DNA of 35,538 bases from contig CAYNBT010000007.1 of assembly GCA_964396025.1 (NCBI GenBank), positions 1 through 35,538 on the forward strand, written 5' to 3'. A program made the position numbers and the translations under genes. This document shows positions 29,560 to 35,538 of this stretch, one piece after another. The notes under the pieces were generated by a model. That model saw only the letters and a program-made list of their open reading frames with translations. It did no database searches and was not told the DNA's origin. The stretch's first letter is position 1; every line of letters begins with the position of its first letter. Source of the DNA: CAYNBT01 sp964396025. GTDB lineage: Bacteria > Patescibacteriota > WWE3 > UBA101185 > UBA10185.

Positions 29560-32500
29560 ATGGATAACACAAGGTCCGAAATAGTCCATGCGGATGAATC
29601 AACGCAAACAAGGGCGGTTCATATTCTGGAGGTATTTAACGAAACAGACGCTAGAAAATCTGAATTAACCTCACAATATGCTAAGGCTATAGGTGAATAT
29701 ATTCATAGAGAGTCAGGACATCTAAAATTCCTAACAGATCCTTCTCAAGAAAAAGATGTTGATGTGAAGGGCGGTTTGGTGGTCTCAAAGTCTGCCGAAG
29801 CCCTAGAAGCACATTTGATGCAAGGGTACAGAAGAGATGAAGAGTTAGCCGAGATATTTTCACAGGATTTTGCGGAAGTCACACAAGAACAGATTCTAGC
29901 TGCATTTTCCCTGATCGTACCCGACGTGAATCCTGCAGAATTTGTGCGCGAATATTCCGGAGGTTTGTCTAGAACAGAAGGTAATGAATTTATTGGTTGT
30001 GGTGGCGCCTATGGAAGTCAGATGAATCCCCGCTCTACACAAACAGGTAACTACAATAGGGAGATACAAAACAACTCTTACTTATCTCGTACGTTGTTGC
30101 ACATGCTTAACTATGGTGCCATTAGTGCCGAAGGAACCATAAATTCCACTGCAGTCGTACCGCCTTTGGAGATACATATGGCTGATCAACCATTTGATCC
30201 TATTGTTCCTTTCGAATTCCATACTAGCAAATTTTTTAATGCGCTAAAAAATTTAAGTTCATACAACAAAACAGAAATCGCTAATGATGCAGAGGTACAA
30301 ACAGTCAGAGTTGATAATCAAGGAGAAATAATTCATATCCATGGAGAATTAGCTGGTCATGCAGAGGTATCTATTGCGAGGTTAAAATTGTTAGCAGAAA
30401 ACAATCTGAAGTACCCAGTAGTTATTCATGCACATGAACCTGCTGTTGCATTTGATAACAATGGCGCAGAGCAAGTAAATCCTCAAGAGAGTTTAACTAA
30501 GATAGCAGTTGCGGCGATACAAATGGAAGTACCAATTGTGATTGAGAACAATAAGTATACTCAGGACGGTCTGCCTGTATATCACACCGGTAAGGAATTT
30601 GGCGCCATTATCAAATCTGTTGTTTCAAATGCGTATTCCGAACTTAGTACTGGGAAATCACACGACGAACAAGACGAGATTAGAGCTAAAGTGAACAAAT
30701 ACGTTGGCGTTACGCTTGATTTTGCACATTTTAACTGTGCTCCCCCTCACTTAGGTCAGAGATATGCAGAATCTCGCAACATGCTCACTCCGTCAAAAAA
30801 ATCCCAGTTAACCACCGAAAGCGTAGAAGATGCTCTTGAAGCTTTGGATGAACTTGCTGCAAGCGGTTTTACTTTAGAGAATTTGCATTTGCACATTGGC
30901 CAAAATGCAGATAAAGGCAAGGACATTCATTTGGCCACCCTCGCAGGTTTTGGCAATGTTCCCAATACTGAATGTTATGGTATGGTCATGAGTTGGGCGG
31001 CGGATAGAAAAGACGAATACAAATTGAACATACGCACAATTCTGGAACAAACGGGCGAGGTATTTCCAGATGATGTTGAGGCCCTTGTTCGCGGTGAAAG
31101 AACAGGGTTGGAAAAAGCTTCGGAGATATGCCCCGTAAGAATATTGGCAAACAATCCGGAGATTGTACTTGGTGAGTTTGCAAAGTTAGAAGAGAGTGCT
31201 CTTTTGTCCATTGATATTCCAAGATGGACTGAAATTAATGCAGGAGGTATCGAGGACGCTCGTGAAATGCATGAGCTGACTATTGAATACAGAAAGGAAA
31301 TAGCCGGAATGATAGAAAGTGGTATGTATGGCTCAACTTTTTTGCTGGCTGCTGCTGGAGACGAAACATCTATTGCCCTCAATATCAGCAAAGACGCTGA
31401 GCAAGACAAAATCCGTGCATTTATGTTAGCTATTGATTCTCAATTGGTTTTTTGGGAACTCCTAGAAAAGCCGGAATACTCCATGTTAAGAGAAAAATAT
31501 TACAACGAACCTCCTCTTTTACATGTTGGTGTTTCTGTCGATAAAAATCTTTTTGCACAGATGCTTCCTGTAGGAGAAAGTGTAGTGTTTTGCCCCTCCG
31601 GTGGTGCTTTCAGTGCAAAAGGCCATGCTAAAGAACAGGGACTTGAGTTTTTACTGGAGCAAGCTGCCCTTGAAGAAGATCTTACGCAACTAATGGATCG
31701 TTTCTTTTCTGAAAGAACAATCCGTGAACAGGTTAGCGCTTTGGTAACACCTGTTGAAAAAGACTCAGTTGCGTTACAAAAGCAAACAAAACTTTATTCT
31801 TGGCGTGAACGTATTTCTCAACAGGTAACTGCTCCCCCGCTCTCGTCTCGTAGAATCAGTGATCTTGCACAGAATGATGATTTTGAATCCCTAGTTCCGA
31901 TTCTTGCAGAAATGCGAGATGAGTTAGCGTATGTTCCGGAAGACCTGGTTTCAAAAGGCGAGGTTTTTTTTGGTAGATTGGTTGGTTTAGATGAGGCTGT
32001 GTTAGGCGTTAAAGCACAGCTTGCACAAAATACAGAAACAAGTGTTGAACTTATAGACGCAATAGAAAGTATTATTGGTACACATGTTGGTGCCTATCTT
32101 CTTGCTGAAATGAGTTCCGACTCTTGGGTTCCACGTGAAGTTGAATATGACAAAGATCCTTCAAGCAATGGTGTTGTGAACATACTTGCTACTTCAGGCA
32201 TTTTTAACCCAGAAGCAGTGAATTCTCTTCCGAACGCCTCATCTTTAGTAAACGGTTTAGAAAAGCTTAGAGCGGGTGGAGGATGGCAGGAGGTGAACTC
32301 TGTTATCAAAAAAAACATATTATCTTATCTTAGGCATTCCACCACAAAGTTATCAGAAGCAGATCTTGATAATGCCCTGAACCTTGTGAACATTGGAAAG
32401 CTAAATGTTTGTGGTGCGTTTGTAGAGCTTGATGGGGCTTCTACGTTTGCTTTTGCCGAAAGTCCTGACGATCGCGAAGGCGCCTATTCTGGTACACTAC

Positions 32501-32679
32501 ATCTTTCCGGAACTGCAATGCCTTTAGCAGCAAGAATGGCGTTGAGAGCTAGTCAATACTACACAGGAGAAAGCATTTTAGTTTCAAATAAATCGACCAT
32601 GCTAACAGCCGAATCGGAAGAAGTAGAATATGCGAATCTTAAGGGCTTCGGTAATGTGAACGTACACATTACCAAATAG
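29560..32679 (+). CDS. Large protein with xylose-isomerase-like TIM barrel domain, 1039 aa, function unknown
   Basis: Not recognised as a whole. Residues about 250-480 read as an AP-endonuclease-2/xylose-isomerase-like TIM barrel with candidate metal ligands: HIHGE (259-263), VVIHAHEP (His290, His292, Glu293), IVIENN (Glu329), VTLDFAHF (Asp387, His390) and LHLHIGQN with DIH (His443, His445, Asp455, His457). The first 240 residues and the last ~550 match nothing I know; they are acidic, largely helical and without export signals. This barrel is usually a 280-residue protein. TAGAAT ends 6 nt before the ATG, a leaderless pattern. It is transcribed alone. Confidence 0.78.
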   Translation: MDNTRSEIVHADESTQTRAVHILEVFNETDARKSELTSQYAKAIGEYIHRESGHLKFLTDPSQEKDVDVKGGLVVSKSAEALEAHLMQGYRRDEELAEIFSQDFAEVTQEQILAAFSLIVPDVNPAEFVREYSGGLSRTEGNEFIGCGGAYGSQMNPRSTQTGNYNREIQNNSYLSRTLLHMLNYGAISAEGTINSTAVVPPLEIHMADQPFDPIVPFEFHTSKFFNALKNLSSYNKTEIANDAEVQTVRVDNQGEIIHIHGELAGHAEVSIARLKLLAENNLKYPVVIHAHEPAVAFDNNGAEQVNPQESLTKIAVAAIQMEVPIVIENNKYTQDGLPVYHTGKEFGAIIKSVVSNAYSELSTGKSHDEQDEIRAKVNKYVGVTLDFAHFNCAPPHLGQRYAESRNMLTPSKKSQLTTESVEDALEALDELAASGFTLENLHLHIGQNADKGKDIHLATLAGFGNVPNTECYGMVMSWAADRKDEYKLNIRTILEQTGEVFPDDVEALVRGERTGLEKASEICPVRILANNPEIVLGEFAKLEESALLSIDIPRWTEINAGGIEDAREMHELTIEYRKEIAGMIESGMYGSTFLLAAAGDETSIALNISKDAEQDKIRAFMLAIDSQLVFWELLEKPEYSMLREKYYNEPPLLHVGVSVDKNLFAQMLPVGESVVFCPSGGAFSAKGHAKEQGLEFLLEQAALEEDLTQLMDRFFSERTIREQVSALVTPVEKDSVALQKQTKLYSWRERISQQVTAPPLSSRRISDLAQNDDFESLVPILAEMRDELAYVPEDLVSKGEVFFGRLVGLDEAVLGVKAQLAQNTETSVELIDAIESIIGTHVGAYLLAEMSSDSWVPREVEYDKDPSSNGVVNILATSGIFNPEAVNSLPNASSLVNGLEKLRAGGGWQEVNSVIKKNILSYLRHSTTKLSEADLDNALNLVNIGKLNVCGAFVELDGASTFAFAESPDDREGAYSGTLHLSGTAMPLAARMALRASQYYTGESILVSNKSTMLTAESEEVEYANLKGFGNVNVHITK

Positions 32680-32688
32680 CTAAACGCC

Positions 32689-33738
32689 TTACTTCAAGTA
32701 CAAGTCAAAAAATGTAACAGATCTATCCAGTGCTGTGTAAAGATTTTGGTTCAAATTGTGATCATCCCCTTCATACAAGAAGAGCTCAGTTGATTTTTGT
32801 TCAGCTTCAAGCGCTTCGTTGAGAGATTTACTAAACTCAAAGGGTACGTCTTCATCGTTTGTACCGTGGTGCAGCTGAATTGGTCCTGAAACATCTTTGA
32901 CAAAAGCCAAAGGCGATATTGAATCCCAGAATTCTGGATTTTCATCAAAATCGCCATATTCCTCTATCAATGCTTGTCTGTTGGGTCTTCTAAAGGTTCG
33001 TTCGTGCTCCGAGGCCTGCCAGGGAGTGCTTCTTCGCCAATTGTTGGCCATGTCTTTGTATGACGCAACTACTCCTGCCCAAATAACTCCAGCTTTAACA
33101 TCTTTCGTAATAACCATAGAACGTAGTGTGATATGACCTCCCATAGAGTGTCCCCACATTCCTATTTTCTCCTTGTTTACTTGAGGGTGTGCCTTGATTG
33201 AGCTTACCGCGTTCAAAACATCGTTTGTATATGCAGGAGAGTAATATGCTCCTTCAGGCAGCCCTTCGGAATCCCCATGTCCCCGATAATCTGGTTTAAA
33301 AACCACATATCCATTTCTTGAGAAAGCATCCGTATATGCAACATATCGTTCTGTTGTTTTGTAAACTTCTGGAGGAATGTACCCGTGATTAAAAATTATT
33401 GCAGGCCATCCGTCTTTAGGTGTTTCCCCGTTTGGCACTGTTAGCAACGCATATATTTTAAAGTTATCTGATCTATAGGAAGTAAGATATCGTTGATAGT
33501 TAGATCCAGCTGGTAAGGTTTGCTCAATAACTATCTCACTACCGGGGTATTTTTGTTTTCTCATGTACTCAATTTCAAGAGGACTTTTCATTTTAAGTAG
33601 GCCGGCGGTTTTATCAAGAGATTCATTTGCTTCCTGAGTAATGATGGTGTTTAACTGAACCTCATTTCTGCTTTTGATAAAAGCTGTGATAGTAATGGCT
33701 ATAATGGTCAAGAAGATAAGGAGCAGCAGTTTTTTCAT
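32689..33738 (-). CDS. Membrane-anchored alpha/beta hydrolase (S9/dienelactone hydrolase-like), 349 aa
   Basis: A predicted extracytoplasmic serine hydrolase (peptidase or esterase). A signal anchor (about 3-20), then a helical linker, then the hydrolase domain. Triad: Ser198 in GMWGHSMGGH, Asp295 in HHGTNDEDVP and His327 in EGDDHNL; the oxyanion segment is IIFNHGY. The pattern is closest to prolyl-oligopeptidase-family or BAAT-like domains. The longer frame is rejected since TATGAT (33751-33746) ends 7 nt before the ATG at 33738, and the ATG in that hexamer is not preceded by a ribosome site. The leaderless class again. Confidence 0.88.
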   Translation of the reverse strand: MKKLLLLIFLTIIAITITAFIKSRNEVQLNTIITQEANESLDKTAGLLKMKSPLEIEYMRKQKYPGSEIVIEQTLPAGSNYQRYLTSYRSDNFKIYALLTVPNGETPKDGWPAIIFNHGYIPPEVYKTTERYVAYTDAFSRNGYVVFKPDYRGHGDSEGLPEGAYYSPAYTNDVLNAVSSIKAHPQVNKEKIGMWGHSMGGHITLRSMVITKDVKAGVIWAGVVASYKDMANNWRRSTPWQASEHERTFRRPNRQALIEEYGDFDENPEFWDSISPLAFVKDVSGPIQLHHGTNDEDVPFEFSKSLNEALEAEQKSTELFLYEGDDHNLNQNLYTALDRSVTFFDLYLK

Positions 33739-33770
33739 AAGCTTAATCATAACATGTTGTGTTTTACATA

Positions 33771-33802
33771 AAAAAAAGCCCAAGATGTTTTAAGTCTTGA
33801 GC
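33771..33802 (-). terminator. Intrinsic terminator of the 33812-34093 gene
   Basis: On the minus strand GCTCAAGA (33802-33795) pairs with TCTTGGGC (33785-33778) with one mismatch, then TTTTTTT. It ends the small secreted-protein gene 9 nt after its stop. Confidence 0.88.
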
Positions 33803-33811
33803 TTAGTGGCG

Positions 33812-34093
33812 TTAAGAGTTTCCTAACTGCCAATTCTGAACTAACCAATACGTTGTAATTAATAAGAGTACAGCCAAAATAAGGAATGCAGTATACACAT
33901 AAACCCCATAATCAGCTTGCCTAGCCTCCATTCTGTTTACCGTGCAGTCCAGATTATTATCACCAATACTACAAGTGACCGTATCTGGGCTTTGTGTCGC
34001 GGCTGGCATATCTGATTGGGCATATAATGAAGTACCCGAAGAAATAAATCCGATACCTAAAACCAGCATGATGATCAAAGCCCACATCCTCAT
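33812..34093 (-). CDS. Small secreted/membrane protein of unknown function, 93 aa
   Basis: Not recognised. N-terminal signal peptide (MRMWALIIMLVLGIGF, cleavage likely after SLYA), a short extracytoplasmic segment with two cysteines (VTCSIGDNNLDCTV), and a C-terminal helix (YTAFLILAVLLLITTYWLV) leaving a short tail. So it could be a lumenal loop tethered at both ends or, after cleavage, a type I membrane protein. AAAGGAG lies before ATG 34093; the longer open frame would translate the promoter and leader. TTGACG-17-TATAAT promoter and its own terminator: a complete single-gene unit. Confidence 0.75.
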   Translation of the reverse strand: MRMWALIIMLVLGIGFISSGTSLYAQSDMPAATQSPDTVTCSIGDNNLDCTVNRMEARQADYGVYVYTAFLILAVLLLITTYWLVQNWQLGNS

Positions 34094-34151
34094 GATTTTC
34101 TCCTTTTCCCAATTGTATGCAGGTTGTGGAAAAGTTGCAACTGGGCCTGTC

Positions 34152-34180
34152 ATTATAGTACTAGGCTTATAGTTCGTCAA
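34152..34180 (-). promoter_or_regulatory. Sigma-70-type promoter TTGACG-17-TATAAT
   Basis: On the minus strand TTGACG (34180-34175), 17-nt spacer, TATAAT (34157-34152). Transcription should begin near 34145, leaving a leader of about 52 nt with AAAGGAG before ATG 34093. One of the best promoters in the window. Confidence 0.78.
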
Positions 34181-34194
34181 TTCGCAAAGGAATA

Positions 34195-34219
34195 GCCGTG
34201 ATTTAGAGGTAACCACGGC
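34195..34219 (-). terminator. Weak hairpin terminator after the Nudix gene
   Basis: GCCGTG and CACGGC form a 6-bp stem with a 13-nt loop. On the minus strand TATTCCTTT follows, a poor U-tract. It lies 8 nt after the Nudix stop and just before the promoter at 34152-34180. Confidence 0.45.
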
Positions 34220-34226
34220 CATATAG

Positions 34227-34760
34227 TTAAAGTTCTTTCACTGACTTTTCAAGGATATGTCCATCAGATCCATAAAGAAAAACAGCATCAATACGTTTTT
34301 CTGCCAGTACCAGTGGAACCCAAATTTGATTGTCAGGCCACATAAGTTTTAGAGGGAGCTCATCGATATGATACCAGCACGGACGCATACTTTCTGTTTC
34401 AACGGGTTCACCCCTATACTTCTTGATAAGATAGATCGTGACATCTTGTTGCCAGTTTGGTTTGTGTGGAAACAAAAAGCGGACTCTACCCATATCTATC
34501 AAATCACTAATCAACACGTGTGTTCTACCTGTTTCTTCCAAAAGCTCCCTGACCATAGCCTCTCTGCATGTCTCATCCCATGTCCTTGGGGAGTCTCCGA
34601 CCTTGCCTCCATATCCAGATCTGAGATCTTGCCCTAAACCATCAGTTACTTGGATACGTTGTCCTAGCAGGACAAGTGAGCCTTTCATTACAAACCCCAC
34701 TACAGCACGCCTGTAGGTTGCTTTGTCAGCGTATTCTCGCAATTCAATTTCGGTTAGCAT
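34227..34760 (-). CDS. Nudix hydrolase, MTH1-like, 177 aa
   Basis: Hydrolyses a nucleoside diphosphate linked to another moiety; family members clean oxidised dNTPs. The Nudix box is visible at about 51-78: YGGKVGDSPRTWDE, then REAMVRELLEETG with Arg71, Glu72, Glu75 and Glu76 as the metal site. The loop is slightly longer than the canonical G-x5-E, and the GYGGKV start resembles the MTH1 subgroup (8-oxo-dGTPase). That activity is inferred. AAGGAGGAAATT before the ATG is a strong ribosome site. Divergent from the deoxyribosyltransferase-like gene, which may also act on nucleotides. Confidence 0.88.
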   Translation of the reverse strand: MLTEIELREYADKATYRRAVVGFVMKGSLVLLGQRIQVTDGLGQDLRSGYGGKVGDSPRTWDETCREAMVRELLEETGRTHVLISDLIDMGRVRFLFPHKPNWQQDVTIYLIKKYRGEPVETESMRPCWYHIDELPLKLMWPDNQIWVPLVLAEKRIDAVFLYGSDGHILEKSVKEL

Positions 34761-34820
34761 AAGTTAATTTCCTCCTTAACTTTGTTAGCTGAACTTTAAC
34801 ATAGTCCAAAAATCAGTAAA

Positions 34821-34847
34821 TGCACATATTGCACATTTTATGCACAC
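34821..34847 (+). promoter_or_regulatory. Three TGCACA boxes upstream of the deoxyribosyltransferase-like gene
   Basis: TGCACAT (34821-34827), TGCACAT (34830-34836) and TGCACAC (34841-34847), all on one strand at 9- and 11-nt spacing. The middle box overlaps the predicted -35 (TTGCAC 34829-34834). The layout suggests a repressor operator. The downstream protein has a possible ribbon-helix-helix tail, so self-regulation is plausible (inference). Confidence 0.45.
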
Positions 34848-34857
34848 AGCGTATTTT
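34829..34857 (+). promoter_or_regulatory. Promoter TTGCAC-17-TATTTT, leaderless
   Basis: TTGCAC (34829-34834), 17 nt, TATTTT (34852-34857), which ends 6 nt before ATG 34864. No ribosome site. Confidence 0.5.
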
Positions 34858-34863
34858 GTTTGC

Positions 34864-35466
34864 ATGAAAGTTTACTTCACTTGTTCTACAGCAGAATTCA
34901 GTAAATATAGAGAGGATTACTATTCAATAAGAAATTATTTAATTGGCCAAGGCCATTTGCTTACTCGGGATTGGCTTCCACACACAGAAGAAAGAATCAA
35001 GGCCGGTGTAAAGGATGTTACGGATATCAAACAAATTTACAAAGCCTGTATAAAAGCTCTTAAAGAAGCCGACTTAGTTATCATTGAAGATACTGTCTCT
35101 AATTTTAGTACAGGTCATCAAATTACTGTTGCACTTCAATGCAGAAAGCCTACATTAGTGCTTTGGCAGGGTTCCAAACACAGGCAGTTTAAGCAAATGT
35201 TTATTCATGGGATTGATTCTGATATTTTGCAGATCTCAGAATATGATCGTGAGGGAGTTAAAGCTATTATTCAGGGTTTCCTAACCAAATACGAAAATGC
35301 CCACGAAAAAAATCGTTTTCACTTAGTACTTACAGGTGTAGAGCGTCAGTACCTTGACTGGGCACAATACACAAAGAATGAAAGCAGGACAAAGGTTATT
35401 CGAGATGCTTTAAGTCAGGTATTGGAGGCAGACAAGGATTATTCGAATTATTTGCAGAAAAAATAA
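34864..35466 (+). CDS. Nucleoside 2-deoxyribosyltransferase-like protein with possible RHH tail, 200 aa
   Basis: Residues 1-135 match the Rossmann-like fold of the nucleoside 2-deoxyribosyltransferase superfamily: KVYFTCSTAEF at the start, LKEADLVIIEDTVSNFSTGHQI (with the acidic and serine/threonine region) and KPTLVLW. The C-terminal ~50 residues (RFHLVLTGVERQYLDWAQY, then KNESRTKVIRDAL) have the strand-then-two-helices form of ribbon-helix-helix DNA-binding domains. A fused enzyme-like sensor and RHH domain would fit a regulator more than a free enzyme. An upstream ATG at 34840 is rejected since it lies in the promoter. Substrate unknown. Confidence 0.7.
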   Translation: MKVYFTCSTAEFSKYREDYYSIRNYLIGQGHLLTRDWLPHTEERIKAGVKDVTDIKQIYKACIKALKEADLVIIEDTVSNFSTGHQITVALQCRKPTLVLWQGSKHRQFKQMFIHGIDSDILQISEYDREGVKAIIQGFLTKYENAHEKNRFHLVLTGVERQYLDWAQYTKNESRTKVIRDALSQVLEADKDYSNYLQKK

Positions 35467-35502
35467 CCCACGTCTGCGTCACGAACACTACAGGGTATGT
35501 CC

Positions 35503-35530
35503 TTGCAAATCTCTGCGCATGTGTTACAAT
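35503..35530 (+). promoter_or_regulatory. Promoter TTGCAA-16-TACAAT at the window end
   Basis: TTGCAA (35503-35508), 16-nt spacer, TACAAT (35525-35530), 8 nt from the end of the window. It probably serves a plus-strand gene starting just beyond it. Confidence 0.5.
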
Positions 35531-35538
35531 GCTTTGGT

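Noticed and set aside
34094..34222. Extension of the 93-aa secreted protein
   Set aside because: It would translate the promoter and leader and bury the signal peptide. AAAGGAG sits correctly before ATG 34093.
1..35538. Alternative genetic code (TGA as glycine) as in Gracilibacteria
   Set aside because: TGA ends several well-defined genes (at 4102, 5480, 9675 and 17798) and none of the conserved proteins needs TGA read-through.
1..35538. CRISPR array, insertion sequence, integrase or rRNA
   Set aside because: No regularly spaced repeats, transposase or recombinase domains, or rRNA sequence were seen. The tRNA-end duplication alone does not prove an integrated element.

Overview
The window is an AT-rich, densely packed bacterial chromosome segment. 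It most likely comes from a Patescibacteria/CPR lineage of the Microgenomates, Katanobacteria or Dojkabacteria kind; I cannot fix the phylum from sequence alone. Several things point there: many single-TM-anchored proteins of unknown function, a DUF2298/YYY membrane protein, several GT-C glycosyltransferases, a matrixin-like protease with a coiled-coil insert, an archaeal-type AspRS, very short gaps and overlaps between genes, and many genes that appear to be leaderless. TGA is used as an ordinary stop (for example at 4102, 5480, 9675 and 17798), so this is the standard bacterial code and not the Gracilibacteria code. No rRNA, CRISPR array, insertion sequence or integrase is visible.

Layout. 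1-4010: tRNA-Arg and tRNA-Gly, each followed by odd hairpins sharing an 11-nt loop motif, among small orphan genes (a tail-anchored paralogous pair, a 101-aa and a 124-aa protein), a PH-SHOCT protein and a small acidic protein. 4100-7170: secreted L,D-transpeptidase, a tandem triplet of diverged ~112-aa paralogs, and a secreted C39-type peptidase. 7260-15000: trxB, two GT-C mannosyltransferase-like proteins flanking an Mn-type superoxide dismutase and a short MscS channel, a GT2 glycosyltransferase, a sorting-signal surface protein and a DsbA-like oxidoreductase. 15000-18490: a 30-residue membrane microprotein, a YgjP-like metalloprotein, a RecD/Dda-like helicase and three orphan proteins. 18540-29510: metG, large membrane proteins (one DUF2298), a SIMPL protein, the metalloprotease, a SulP transporter, a DUF457 membrane hydrolase, and a T-box leader controlling an archaeal-type, probably non-discriminating aspS. 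29560-35538: a 1039-aa protein with a xylose-isomerase-like TIM barrel, a secreted alpha/beta hydrolase, a small secreted protein, a Nudix hydrolase, and a nucleoside-deoxyribosyltransferase-like protein with a possible ribbon-helix-helix tail and three TGCACA boxes upstream.

Two gene styles stand out. One class (metG, the helicase, glycosyltransferases, most secreted and membrane proteins) has a -10 hexamer (often exactly TATAAT) ending 6 or 7 nt before the start codon, with no Shine-Dalgarno: the signature of leaderless mRNA. The other class (mostly short orphan genes, plus aspS, Nudix and a few others) has a real leader and a strong AAGGAG-type ribosome site, and often ends at a strong intrinsic terminator. 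This split also decided many start codons here; several naive longest-frame starts were rejected because the promoter lies inside them.
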